Assembly: GCF_006265175.1 (NCBI RefSeq)
Contig: NZ_VDCQ01000033.1
Location: 1-64,000 of the forward strand
Origin: Paenibacillus hemerocallicola
GTDB taxonomy: Bacteria; Bacillota; Bacilli; Paenibacillales; NBRC-103111
DNA: 64,000 bases
Direction: 5' to 3'
Part shown: piece after piece, positions 41,927-51,717 of the stretch
Numbering within the stretch: position 1 is the first letter of the stretch
Layout of the letters: each line of letters starts with the position of its first letter
Position numbers and translations under genes: made by a program
Notes under the pieces: model-generated
What the model was told of the DNA's origin: nothing
The model's database searches: none
The model's input: the letters and a program-made list of their open reading frames with translations, nothing else

Positions 41927-44900
41927 ATGGCGATCCGATACATACTCGGCCGGGCGGGCAGCGGCAAGACGGAGCGCTGTCTCGATGAAATAAGAAGCAT
42001 TTTGCGGCGTGAGCCGGAAGGTCCGCCTCTCGTTCTGCTGGTACCCGAGCAGGCCACATTTCAGGCGGAGCATGCGCTCGTATCCACGCCCGGGCTTGGC
42101 GGGACGATTCGCGCACAAGTGCTCAGCTTCCGGCGCCTTGCCTTCCGGATCATGCAGGAGGCGGGCGGAACGGCCCGAATCCATATCGACGACAGCGGCA
42201 AGAAAATGCTGCTGTACGAGCTGCTGCACAAGCATGGCGAGGAGCTCCGGCAATTTCGCGCATCCTCCGAGCAGTCCGGCTTCATCGACAACTTGAACCG
42301 GATGTACGGCGAATTCCGCCGGTACTGCATAACGCCGGACCGACTGGAGCAGTTCGTCCTCCAAGCGGAACGGAGGCAAGAACCGGGAGGCGCGTTCGGC
42401 TTGCCCACGGACAAGCTGCACGACCTGCTGTTCGTCTATAAACGATTCGAGGAACAGTTGTCCAAACATTATATCGACTCCGAGCATTTGCTGACCAAGA
42501 TGGCGGAGATGATGCCGGAATCGGCTTATATCCGGGACGCCCTCGTCTGGATTGACGGTTTTTTCGGCTTTACCCCTCAAGAGCTGCAGGCGGTCGGCGA
42601 GTTGATGAGCTGCAGCCGTCAGGTGACCGTCAGCCTGTGCGTTGACCGCGATTACGGCTCCGGGGATGCGCCGGACGAATTGAATTTGTTTCATCCGACG
42701 GCTCGGACGCTCGTCCGCCTGAAGCAGGTTGCGGAAGAGCGGCAAGCCGGACAGGAGAGCGTCATCATGCTCGAAGGAAGCCCATCCCGTTTCGAGCGCA
42801 GTCCGAAGCTCGCTCATTTGGAGCGGTCGTTCGAATACAGGAGCGGCAGACCGTTCGCGGGAGGAGCGGCGGGGGGGAACGATCGCGAGATCGTCTTGGC
42901 GTCCGCCTCGAACCGTCGCGCGGAAGCGGAAGGAGCGGCCCGAGAAATCGTCAGGCTCGTGCGGGACGAAGGCTGCCGCTGGCGGGACGTTGCGGTTATG
43001 GTGCGCAATCCGGATAGCTACGGGGAGCTGCTGTCCGTCACGTTCACGGATTACGGCATACCGTATTTTCTCGATCAGAAGCGTTCGGTGCTCCATCATC
43101 CGGTCGTCGAGCTGATCCGCTCCGGTCTCGAGGTTGCAGCAGGTCGCTGGCGCAACGATGCGGTTTTTCGCTGCGTCAAAACGGACCTGCTGTTTCCGGC
43201 CGGTGAAGAAGACGGGGCGGAGGAGGCCAACCGTCTGAGGGACGCGATGTGCCGGCTGGAAAATTATGTGCTGGCGGCGGGCATCCAAGGCTCCCGCTGG
43301 ACGGAAAAGCGGAAATGGTCGTATCGGGCGGGCTCGATGCTCGATGACGTTCAGGAAGGAGCGGCGCGCGGTCCGGACGAGACGTTTTTTCTGGAAATGG
43401 ACCGGCTTCGGCAAATGATCGTCAAGCCGCTGGCGGAGCTGGAGACGGGCCTTCGTCAAGCGGACACGGTACGGGGGATGGCGGAATCGCTGTTCCGGTT
43501 TCTCGAGGCGATAAAAGTACCGGAAAGGCTGGAACGCTGGAGTCGGGAACGTCTGGATGCCGGGGAGCCGGAGAAAGCTCGCGAGCATATGCAAGTATGG
43601 GGGAGTATCGTCGACCTGCTCGACCAGATCGTGGAGATGCTGGGCGACGAGAAAATGGCGCTCGACCGTTTTGCCGGTATTATCGAGGCGGGATTGGAAA
43701 CGGTCCGGCTCGGGCTCGTACCGCCTTCGCTGGATCAGGTGCTGATCGGTACGATGGACCGTACGCGCTCCGGCGCCGTTCGCCATTGCTTCGTGCTCGG
43801 GGCGAACGACGGCGTTATTCCGGCCAAGCCCGACGAGGCCGGCGTTTTGTCGGAGCCCGAGCGGGAACGGCTGATCGAGGCCGGACTCGAGCTTGCGGAC
43901 GGGAGCCGGCGCAAGCTGCTGGACGAATCGTTTTTGATCTACATAGCGCTTGTTACGCCCGCCGAATCGCTTTGGGTCAGCTATCCTCTCGCCGACGAGG
44001 AAGGCAAGTCGCTTCTTCCTTCGGAAATCGTCAAAAGGCTGAAAACGATGTTTCCGGCAATACGGGAAAAGCAGCTGCTTACGGATCCTCCGGCCGGGGA
44101 AGCGAATCCGGACGGCGATCCTTATGAATACGCGGTCAATCCGGCCAAGGCGCTTTCCCATCTCGCGGTGCAGCTGCGCGGCTGGATGCGGGGCGTTCCT
44201 ATCGCCGAGGCTTGGTGGGAAGTCTACAACTGGCTTTGCTCGCGGCCGGAATGGAGAGAACGGCTGCGTCTCACGCTCCGGTCCTTATTTTATACGAATA
44301 TGGAGCCGCCCTTGCCCCAATCGATCAGCCGCGAGCTGTACGGCGATATGCTGCGGGCCAGCGTGTCGCGGATGGAACGGTTCGTGTCGTGCCCGTTCTC
44401 GCAGTTTGCGTCGCATGGGCTGAGGCTGGCCGAGAGACACATATACCGTCTCGACGCTCCGGATATCGGTCAGCTGTTCCATGCCGCTCTTAGCCGGATT
44501 GCGCAGGAGCTTCAGCGCGAGGGAGCGGATTGGGGCTCCTTGTCAGCCGAGCAATGCTTCGACCGCGCGGCGAAAGCCGTCGACGAGCTGGCGCCCCGTC
44601 TCCAGGGGGAGATTTTGCTCAGCTCGAAAAGATACGGCTACATCGCCCGCAAATTGAAACAAATTATCGGCCGGGCTTCCGTTGTGCTCGGGGTGCACGC
44701 ACGGAGCGGTCAATTCGTGCCGATCGGGCTGGAGGTCGGGTTCGGACCGGGACAGCCGCTGCCTCCGCTCGAGTTCAAGCTGGATAACGGCTGCCGGATG
44801 GAAATCGTCGGAAGAATCGACAGGGTGGACAGGGCGAATAGCGACAAGGGAGTACTGCTGCGCGTGATCGACTACAAGTCGAGCGATACGTCATTGCGGA

Positions 44901-45487
44901 TGGCCGACGTTTATTACGGAATGTCGCTGCAAATGCTCACGTATTTGGATGTTGTCATCACCTACGCGGAGCACTGGATCGGTACTCCGACCTTGCCTGC
45001 CGGCGTACTGTACTTTCATGTCCACAATCCGATGCTCGTACGCAAAAATTCGCTATCGCCCGAAGAAGCTGAAGCCCAGCTGCTGAAACGGTTCAAAATG
45101 AAGGGACTCGTTCTCGAAGACGAGGAAACGGTCAAGATGATGGACGGTTCGTTCCGCGAACGGAACGGCCATTCGCAGCTTATTCCGGTCGCGCTCAAGG
45201 CGGACGGAAGCTTTTACAAAAATTCTTCGGTCGTTTCGGAAGGGCAGTGGGACTCGCTGCGCGGGTACGTCCGGGGAATGATTATGCGCATCGGACAGAA
45301 CATAACGGACGGACACGTCGATATCCGTCCATCCAGGATGGGGCCGAAGCTGGCTTGCACGTATTGTCCGTACAAGCCGGTGTGCCAATTCGAGCCTATG
45401 TTCGAGGGGAACGACTACAACAGGCTGCATCGTATCGATAAGGAACAGGCATGGCAGGCGATGGAGCGCGGGGCCGAGCATTCGTGA
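41927..45487 (+). CDS. addB: Helicase-exonuclease subunit AddB
   Basis: An 1186-residue subunit of the AddAB helicase-nuclease, which processes double-strand breaks for recombination and recognises Chi. The P-loop GRAGSGKTERCL is at residues 8-19. The C-terminal nuclease domain has DYKSSDTSLRM with the catalytic Asp/Lys and a Fe-S cluster site: one Cys near 822 (FVSCPFSQFA) and C-x2-C-x5-C near 1143-1152 (CTYCPYKPVC), as in B. subtilis AddB. CAGGAGG precedes ATG 41927. addA follows with overlap or a gap of a few tens of bases, depending on its start. Confidence 0.95.
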   Translation: MAIRYILGRAGSGKTERCLDEIRSILRREPEGPPLVLLVPEQATFQAEHALVSTPGLGGTIRAQVLSFRRLAFRIMQEAGGTARIHIDDSGKKMLLYELLHKHGEELRQFRASSEQSGFIDNLNRMYGEFRRYCITPDRLEQFVLQAERRQEPGGAFGLPTDKLHDLLFVYKRFEEQLSKHYIDSEHLLTKMAEMMPESAYIRDALVWIDGFFGFTPQELQAVGELMSCSRQVTVSLCVDRDYGSGDAPDELNLFHPTARTLVRLKQVAEERQAGQESVIMLEGSPSRFERSPKLAHLERSFEYRSGRPFAGGAAGGNDREIVLASASNRRAEAEGAAREIVRLVRDEGCRWRDVAVMVRNPDSYGELLSVTFTDYGIPYFLDQKRSVLHHPVVELIRSGLEVAAGRWRNDAVFRCVKTDLLFPAGEEDGAEEANRLRDAMCRLENYVLAAGIQGSRWTEKRKWSYRAGSMLDDVQEGAARGPDETFFLEMDRLRQMIVKPLAELETGLRQADTVRGMAESLFRFLEAIKVPERLERWSRERLDAGEPEKAREHMQVWGSIVDLLDQIVEMLGDEKMALDRFAGIIEAGLETVRLGLVPPSLDQVLIGTMDRTRSGAVRHCFVLGANDGVIPAKPDEAGVLSEPERERLIEAGLELADGSRRKLLDESFLIYIALVTPAESLWVSYPLADEEGKSLLPSEIVKRLKTMFPAIREKQLLTDPPAGEANPDGDPYEYAVNPAKALSHLAVQLRGWMRGVPIAEAWWEVYNWLCSRPEWRERLRLTLRSLFYTNMEPPLPQSISRELYGDMLRASVSRMERFVSCPFSQFASHGLRLAERHIYRLDAPDIGQLFHAALSRIAQELQREGADWGSLSAEQCFDRAAKAVDELAPRLQGEILLSSKRYGYIARKLKQIIGRASVVLGVHARSGQFVPIGLEVGFGPGQPLPPLEFKLDNGCRMEIVGRIDRVDRANSDKGVLLRVIDYKSSDTSLRMADVYYGMSLQMLTYLDVVITYAEHWIGTPTLPAGVLYFHVHNPMLVRKNSLSPEEAEAQLLKRFKMKGLVLEDEETVKMMDGSFRERNGHSQLIPVALKADGSFYKNSSVVSEGQWDSLRGYVRGMIMRIGQNITDGHVDIRPSRMGPKLACTYCPYKPVCQFEPMFEGNDYNRLHRIDKEQAWQAMERGAEHS

Positions 45488-45519
45488 GTAACGGAAACGC
45501 CGAGGGGGACAAGGATCGC

Positions 45520-48500
45520 ATGACGAACGAAGCGGGAACAGCAGGGGGGCGTCAGGCAAGGGCGGCCAAGCCGGCAGGGAGCACATGGACGGACGAGCAA
45601 TGGGAGGCGGTCCGCTTGCGCGGATCCGATATTCTCGTAGCTGCGGCGGCGGGCTCCGGCAAAACGGCCGTTCTTGTAGAGAGAATCATACGGCGCATTA
45701 CGGATGAGCGGGAACCGGTGGACGTGGACCGTCTGCTTGTAGCGACGTTCACGAACGCCGCAGCCGGCGAGATGCGGCAGCGCATTCGCGAGGCGATCGA
45801 GAAGCGGCTCGCGGAGCATCCCGAATCCGAGCATTTGCGGCGTCAAATCGCGCTTATTCATCGCGCATCGATTACGACTCTGCACTCGTTTTGCCTTGAC
45901 GTTATTCGCCGCCACCATCAGCGGATCCGGTTGGATCCGGCTTTTCGCATCGCCAACGAGACGGAAGCGGAGCTGATGCGGCAAGATATTTTAAGCGATC
46001 TGCTGGAGGAGCAATACGGGCAAAGCGAAGACGACAGCGCGTTTTGGCGGCTCGCCGACGCCTTCGGAGGCGAACGCGGCGACGATGCCTTGTTTCGGCT
46101 CGTCCAGCGTCTATACGACTATTCGAGAAGCCATCCGTGGCCGGATTTTTGGCTGCTGGACACCGCCGGCAAGTTCGAGCCGTCGTCTGACGAAGCGGGG
46201 GAGACTTCGGGCGAGTCCGATCCATGGCGTAAGGCATTGATTGCCGATGTCAAGCTGGAGCTGCAAGGCATGGCCAGTCTGTTGGAGGAAGCGCTGCGAC
46301 TGTGCAGCCAGCCGGGAGGTCCGATGCCGTACACGGACAACATGAAGGACGATCTTGTCCAGATCGAAGGGGCGATTGCCGCTGCGGAACGTTCGTGGGA
46401 CGGCTTATTCGCCGCGATTCGGGATACGGCTTTCGGCAAGCTGAACGCCTGTCGCGGAAAAGAGTACGACAAAGCGCTGCAGGAACGGGTAAAGCAGCTT
46501 CGCGACCGGGCCAAGAAGCAGTTTGCCGATATCCGGGAGGAGCTGTTCGAGCGGACGCCGGAGCAATATGCCGCGGAAATGGCCGAGATGGCACCTGTCG
46601 TGCGCAAGCTGGCTGAGCTTGTCATCGAATTCGGAGAACGGTATCGCTTGAAGAAGGCGGAGAAGGGACTGGTCGATTTCTCCGATCTCGAGCATTACAG
46701 TCTGGACATTTTGCGGCACCCGGATTCCTCTCCGGGACGTCTGATTCCGTCGGATGCGGCCGAGCAATACCGCGACCAGTTCGTAGAAATTTTGCTGGAC
46801 GAATATCAGGATACGAACACGGTGCAGGAGGCGATCGTCAGCCTGATCTCCCGGCCGGCGCCCGGCAACAGGTTCATGGTAGGCGACGTTAAGCAGAGCA
46901 TCTACCGTTTCCGGTTAGCCGAACCGGGCTTGTTTATGGACAAATACAGATCGTTCGAGCCGTCCGGGGAGGATAATCCGTCCGGGGGCCGGAAAATCGA
47001 CCTTGCGCGCAACTTCCGCAGCCGCACGGAAATCGTCGATGGGGTCAACTATATATTCAAGCAGATCATGACGGAGCGGGTCGGCGAAATGGACTACGAC
47101 GAAGCGGCAAGACTCGTATGCGGTGCCGTCTACCCGGGTAGTCCGAACGATTTGGCGGTCGAAATGGCCGTGATGGATCGCGGCGGTGCCGCATCCGAGG
47201 AAGATGCGGCAGAAGGGAACGGAATCGAAAGCGACGATACGGACGATTCGGACGATATCTCGGATATTGCTGCTGCGGGGACGACTTTGGAGCAGGAAGA
47301 GAAGCAGGCCGAAACGGCGCAGCTGGAGGCTCGATATATCGTATCGCGCATACGCCGCATGATGGGGCAGGACGGTCATACGCCGTTTCAGGTACACGAC
47401 CGCGGCACCGGCGGATTGAGGCCGATCGTATTCCGGGATATCGTCATCCTGCTGCGTGCCACGTCGCAATGGGCTCCCGTATTTATGGACGAGCTGCGTG
47501 CGGCTGGAATACCGGGTTATGCCGATTTGAACACCGGTTATTTCACCGCTACCGAAGTCGAGACGATGCTATCGCTGCTGCAAATCATCGATAACCCGTA
47601 CCAGGACATTCCCGTCGCGGCGGTGCTCCGCTCGCCCATGTTCGGACTGAATGCCGCGGAGCTTGCGCAGATACGTATTCTAGGCAGAAACAAGCCTTAC
47701 TACGAGGCCGTACTATCGTATGCGGCGGGCGACGCCGAAATGCCGGACGGCACAAACGCCGTACATAACGAAGACGAATACGTTGCCGAGCTCCGATCCA
47801 AGCTTTCGCATTTCATCGCCAAGCTGCAAAGCTGGCGGGACGAGGCCCGTCAAGGGTCGCTGTCGCAATTGATTTGGAACGTATACCGGGAAACCGGCTA
47901 TTACGATTTTGTCGGAGGGATGCCCGGAGGGGGACAGCGTCAAGCGAATCTGCGTGCGCTCTACGACCGGGCCAGACAATATGAAGCGACGTCTCTTCGA
48001 GGCTTGTTCCGATTTTTGCGGTTCGTGGAGCGCATGCGGGACAGCGGGGCGGACCTGGGAGCCGCTCGCGCGCTCGGGGAGCAGGAGGACGTCGTCCGGA
48101 TCATGTCGATCCATAAAAGCAAAGGACTCGAATTTCCCGTCGTATTCGTCGCCGGACTCGGCAAATCGTTCAATCAGACCGATCTGGGCGCTTCCTTTCT
48201 GCTGCACAAGGAGCTCGGTTTCGGTCCGATGTTCACGGACCCGGTTCTGCGCGTCGCATGCCCGACTTTGCCGATGCTGGCTATACGCCGACGGATGAAA
48301 ATGGAGATGATAGCCGAAGAGTTCCGCGTCCTCTATGTGGCGTTGACCCGGCCGAAGGAAAAGATGGTGCTCGTCGGCACGGTCAAATCGGCCGACAAAG
48401 CCGCGCAGAAATGGACCCGCATGCAGGATGAAGCCGATTGGCAGCTTCCCGCCCACGAAATGGCCCGAGCCCGGTCTTATCTCGATTGGCTCGGTCCGGC

Positions 48501-49518
48501 GCTCATCCGCCATCCGGACGCCGGGGTATTCCGCGACCGGGGCGAAAGCGGCGAGTCTTATTTCGTCCCGGCCATTATGACGGCCGAACCGTCCAGGTGG
48601 AGTGCGGGAATCGTTTCCTCGCTCGGTTATGCCCAAGCTGCGGCCGCCGTCGAGGTCCGGTTCGCCGACGACCGGATGGAGTCGGTCGCGCAGCTCGAGC
48701 CGGTGACCGGTCGGGAAGAGCGGGAGGAAGCGGACATAAGGCTCGACCAACGATTCGATTGGACGTACGGCTACGGACAGGCGACCGAATTTTTCTCCAA
48801 AACGTCCGTCTCCGAGTTAAAGCGCCTTAAAGATCGTTCGTTCGGGCGGGAAGACCCGGAAGCGGCGGATTGGGCGGAGCTGCCGCTCGAACCGGATGAA
48901 ACGGCGGCCGGTAGACAGAACGTTCCCGGAAGCCGCTCCGCCCTGCAGTCGTTGGCGAGAAGGCCCGCCTTTCTTGGGAAACGGGAGATGACGGCAGCGG
49001 AGCGGGGGACGATCTATCATGCGGTCATGCAGCACATCCCTCTGGAGAACGGAATTTCGGCGGAGGACGTCCGGATCACGATTGACCGGATGGTTTCGCG
49101 CCAATTGCTTGCCCCGGAGCATAGGGATGCGGTGGATGCGGAAGTCGTCGCCTCCTTTTTCCGGGAGGAGATCGGTCGCCGATTGCTGGCCGCCGATAAG
49201 GTGTATAGGGAAGTGCCTTTCAGCTACGGCTTGCCCGCCGAGGAGGCATATCCCGGAGCGGAGCAGTCGGTACGGGGCGAAACGGTGCTCGTGCAAGGGA
49301 TTATCGATTGTTTGTTCGAGGAGAACGGGGGACTGGTGCTGCTCGATTATAAAACGGATGCCGTATACGGCGACCGACTGGATATGCTGAAGGAGCGATA
49401 TGCGGTCCAGCTCGGGCTGTACGCCAAAGCGATCGAGCATATATGGCGCCGGCCCGTGAAGGAAAAAGTGCTGTATTTTTTTGACGGCCCTCATTTCGTT
49501 CGACTCGGTGAAAGGTAA
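45520..49518 (+). CDS. addA: Helicase-exonuclease subunit AddA
   Basis: A 1332-residue UvrD-type helicase with a C-terminal nuclease. STWTDEQWEAVRL is the Q-motif region, AAAGSGKTAVLVERI the Walker A, LLDEYQDTNTVQ the Walker B, and GIIDCLFEENGGLVLLDYKTD the nuclease motif. It is some 100 residues longer than B. subtilis AddA, partly from an acidic insertion at about 555-600 rich in Asp and Glu. ATG 45520 is chosen with AAGGA close by; GTG 45484, overlapping the addB stop as GTGA, is a real alternative adding 12 residues. AddA loads with AddB on broken DNA ends. Confidence 0.94.
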   Translation: MTNEAGTAGGRQARAAKPAGSTWTDEQWEAVRLRGSDILVAAAAGSGKTAVLVERIIRRITDEREPVDVDRLLVATFTNAAAGEMRQRIREAIEKRLAEHPESEHLRRQIALIHRASITTLHSFCLDVIRRHHQRIRLDPAFRIANETEAELMRQDILSDLLEEQYGQSEDDSAFWRLADAFGGERGDDALFRLVQRLYDYSRSHPWPDFWLLDTAGKFEPSSDEAGETSGESDPWRKALIADVKLELQGMASLLEEALRLCSQPGGPMPYTDNMKDDLVQIEGAIAAAERSWDGLFAAIRDTAFGKLNACRGKEYDKALQERVKQLRDRAKKQFADIREELFERTPEQYAAEMAEMAPVVRKLAELVIEFGERYRLKKAEKGLVDFSDLEHYSLDILRHPDSSPGRLIPSDAAEQYRDQFVEILLDEYQDTNTVQEAIVSLISRPAPGNRFMVGDVKQSIYRFRLAEPGLFMDKYRSFEPSGEDNPSGGRKIDLARNFRSRTEIVDGVNYIFKQIMTERVGEMDYDEAARLVCGAVYPGSPNDLAVEMAVMDRGGAASEEDAAEGNGIESDDTDDSDDISDIAAAGTTLEQEEKQAETAQLEARYIVSRIRRMMGQDGHTPFQVHDRGTGGLRPIVFRDIVILLRATSQWAPVFMDELRAAGIPGYADLNTGYFTATEVETMLSLLQIIDNPYQDIPVAAVLRSPMFGLNAAELAQIRILGRNKPYYEAVLSYAAGDAEMPDGTNAVHNEDEYVAELRSKLSHFIAKLQSWRDEARQGSLSQLIWNVYRETGYYDFVGGMPGGGQRQANLRALYDRARQYEATSLRGLFRFLRFVERMRDSGADLGAARALGEQEDVVRIMSIHKSKGLEFPVVFVAGLGKSFNQTDLGASFLLHKELGFGPMFTDPVLRVACPTLPMLAIRRRMKMEMIAEEFRVLYVALTRPKEKMVLVGTVKSADKAAQKWTRMQDEADWQLPAHEMARARSYLDWLGPALIRHPDAGVFRDRGESGESYFVPAIMTAEPSRWSAGIVSSLGYAQAAAAVEVRFADDRMESVAQLEPVTGREEREEADIRLDQRFDWTYGYGQATEFFSKTSVSELKRLKDRSFGREDPEAADWAELPLEPDETAAGRQNVPGSRSALQSLARRPAFLGKREMTAAERGTIYHAVMQHIPLENGISAEDVRITIDRMVSRQLLAPEHRDAVDAEVVASFFREEIGRRLLAADKVYREVPFSYGLPAEEAYPGAEQSVRGETVLVQGIIDCLFEENGGLVLLDYKTDAVYGDRLDMLKERYAVQLGLYAKAIEHIWRRPVKEKVLYFFDGPHFVRLGER

Positions 49519-49536
49519 ATCCGGGGCTGCGTTGAC

Positions 49537-49576
49537 AAAAAAAATCCCCGCCGGGCCGATGCCCGTGCGGGGATTG
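49537..49576 (-). terminator. Terminator of the GGDEF-EAL gene
   Basis: AATCCCCGC pairs with GCGGGGATT, with an inner GGGC/GCCC pair. On the minus strand it is followed by eight T, so it mainly serves the GGDEF-EAL gene; addA converges on it. Confidence 0.8.
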
Positions 49577-49610
49577 TTGTAATGGCGCCGTTTCGCGCAC
49601 AGTCTATTCC

Positions 49611-51416
49611 TCAATATTCCGGAGACAGGATCAAGTCCTTCTCCGTCATGTTCAGCTTATACCATTCCTCGAACGTTTCCGGCGGCATCGGCTTGCCGAA
49701 CAGGTAGCCTTGCGCTTCGTCGCATTTGTGCTGCTGCAGGTAAATGTATTGCTCTTCCGTCTCCACGCCTTCGGCCGTAACTTTCAGCTTCAGCGTCTTG
49801 GCCAGCACGATAATGGCGTTAACGATCGCGGCGTCGTCCGGATCCTCGTGAATGCCGCTGATGAACGAACGGTCGACCTTGAGCGCGTCGATCGGGAACT
49901 TTTTCAAATAACTAAGGGAAGAATAACCGGTACCGAAGTCGTCGATCGATATTTTGACGCCCATTTCCTTCAGCTCCCGAAGCATGAGAATGTTCCGGTT
50001 GACGTTCTGCATCGCCGCGCTTTCCGTTATTTCCAGCTCCAAATATTGAGGCAGCAGTCCGGCCTGGCGCAAAATGCGGCCGATTACTCCCGGCAGATGC
50101 TGCTGGCGGAACTGGAGCGGCGACAGGTTGACGCTGACGGACAAGTCCTCCATGCCGGCATCCTGCCATTGTTTGATTTGAACGCACGCTTTGCGCAGCA
50201 CCTGCTCGCCCAGCTGGACGATCAACCCGGTCTCCTCGGCGAGCGGGATGAAATCTTTCGGCGGGATGACGCCGAGACTCGGATGCTGCCAGCGCACCAG
50301 CGCTTCGACGCAGACGACCCGTTCCGATTTGGTGTTGATGCGGGGCTGGTAATAGACGAGCAGCTCGTCCTTTTCCAGCGCTTTGCGCAGCATCGCCTCC
50401 ATGGCGAAACGTTCGATTTGCGCTTCCGTCTTCTCGGGAGCCAAATAGTACTGAAAGTTGTTGCGGCCTTGCTGCTTGGCCCGGTACATGGCAGCCTCGG
50501 CGTTTTTCATCAGCATTTCCGGAGTCGTTCCATGGGTCGGATACAGCGCGATGCCGATACTCGTCGTCGTATATATTTCATGGGGCCCGAGAAGGATGCC
50601 TTCCTTCAAGCATTCGAAAACGGCGCTGCATACTTGATTGGCATCGTCCGCATTGGAGACGTTCTGGACGAGCAGGGCAAATTCGTCGCCTCCCAGCCGC
50701 GCAAGCATGACGTCTTTATCGATATTCGAGCGGATTCTTTCTGCAACCGTTTTCAGTAATAAATCTCCGGTCTCGTGCCCCATCGTATCGTTAACGTGCT
50801 TGAATTGGTCGAGATCGAGAAACAGGACGGCGAGCCCTTTGTTTCTTATGCTCCTCTTATTGAGAGACGACGTTAGTCGATCTTTAAACATTTCCCGGTT
50901 CGGCATCCCGGTCAGCGAATCGTAATAGGCCATTTTCACCAGGTTGTCCGACGTGCGTCCGACCAACACGATCATGACGATCATGCCGAGCAAATTCATT
51001 ACCGTATTGAGCGAAAAAAAATAACCGCCCTGAACGATCGTGAGCAAAAGGATTTCGCCGACGGCCAAGGCGCATATGACCAGTGCGGTCCGCCTCCCCA
51101 GCTCGGATGCATACAGCGGAAGCAGGAACAAAAGCAGCCATGTCGGGCTGACCCCGGGGTGCCAATCCGGCAGCACATATACCATCGTAATCATCGCCAT
51201 GTCGACGAATACGATAACGGCCAAGCTCGGCATGCGCAGAAGCTGGCTCAGATCCCCGACGATATGGGCTCTATGGACGAGAAAGACGGTGAAAGCCAGC
51301 GATAAAACGGCGAGCGCAAGCAGCACATACTGCTTTTGGCTTATGAAGAGAAGCAGCAGCACGATAGGGAAAATGAAATGTCCGAGAGCAAACACTTTTG
51401 CGTTTTTTTGGTTCAT
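49611..51416 (-). CDS. Membrane GGDEF-EAL protein (cyclic-di-GMP turnover)
   Basis: A 601-residue protein with about six transmembrane helices in residues 10-155, a GGDEF domain with intact GGDEF at 242-246, and an EAL domain with EAL at 371-373 and DDFGTGYSSLSYLKKFPID later. Both active sites look complete, so it could make or degrade cyclic di-GMP; which dominates cannot be told. No RxxD inhibitory site is seen just before GGDEF. The N-terminal region resembles a membrane sensor. The ribosome site (GAGGGG, 13 bases off) is weak, suggesting low expression. It has no operon partner. Confidence 0.9.
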   Translation of the reverse strand: MNQKNAKVFALGHFIFPIVLLLLFISQKQYVLLALAVLSLAFTVFLVHRAHIVGDLSQLLRMPSLAVIVFVDMAMITMVYVLPDWHPGVSPTWLLLFLLPLYASELGRRTALVICALAVGEILLLTIVQGGYFFSLNTVMNLLGMIVMIVLVGRTSDNLVKMAYYDSLTGMPNREMFKDRLTSSLNKRSIRNKGLAVLFLDLDQFKHVNDTMGHETGDLLLKTVAERIRSNIDKDVMLARLGGDEFALLVQNVSNADDANQVCSAVFECLKEGILLGPHEIYTTTSIGIALYPTHGTTPEMLMKNAEAAMYRAKQQGRNNFQYYLAPEKTEAQIERFAMEAMLRKALEKDELLVYYQPRINTKSERVVCVEALVRWQHPSLGVIPPKDFIPLAEETGLIVQLGEQVLRKACVQIKQWQDAGMEDLSVSVNLSPLQFRQQHLPGVIGRILRQAGLLPQYLELEITESAAMQNVNRNILMLRELKEMGVKISIDDFGTGYSSLSYLKKFPIDALKVDRSFISGIHEDPDDAAIVNAIIVLAKTLKLKVTAEGVETEEQYIYLQQHKCDEAQGYLFGKPMPPETFEEWYKLNMTEKDLILSPEY

Positions 51417-51717
51417 GCTACTTGCTGCACCCCTCGTGAAGGTTGGATTACGTACTCCGGTTCGTACGAAATTATTGGAAAAATGTTCTTTGTCGAATCT
51501 TCATTCAGTATACATGATTTCTTTGGGGGATTCTATGAAAATTCGTCTAAATTTGTCGGATTTAAGAGAATGGTCGGAGGGGAAGTGCTGATTTACCCGG
51601 TTGGAGCGTTGCTAGAGCGACTCTTTCATTTTCCAGATATGGGATGCAGGGGCTTATGCCTTCACGAGAGAAAAAAACCGTGCCTAGCGATTGGACGCTG
51701 CGACACGGGCCGAGAGG
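51417..51717. other. Intergenic region, no gene seen
   Basis: Between the GGDEF-EAL start and the end of the fusion gene, both on the minus strand. It holds the terminator at 51670-51709 and presumably the GGDEF-EAL promoter. Short open frames here lack ribosome sites and family resemblance. Confidence 0.6.
51670..51709 (-). terminator. Terminator of the TetR-oxidoreductase gene
   Basis: On the minus strand CCGTG pairs with CACGG, with an inner AGCG/CGCT pair, followed by seven T. Confidence 0.75.

Noticed and set aside
41885-44161. A 758-codon open frame on the minus strand opposite addB
   Set aside because: It is a shadow of the GC-rich addB codons: no ribosome site, an Arg/His/Gln-rich translation without domains, and addB itself is unmistakable.
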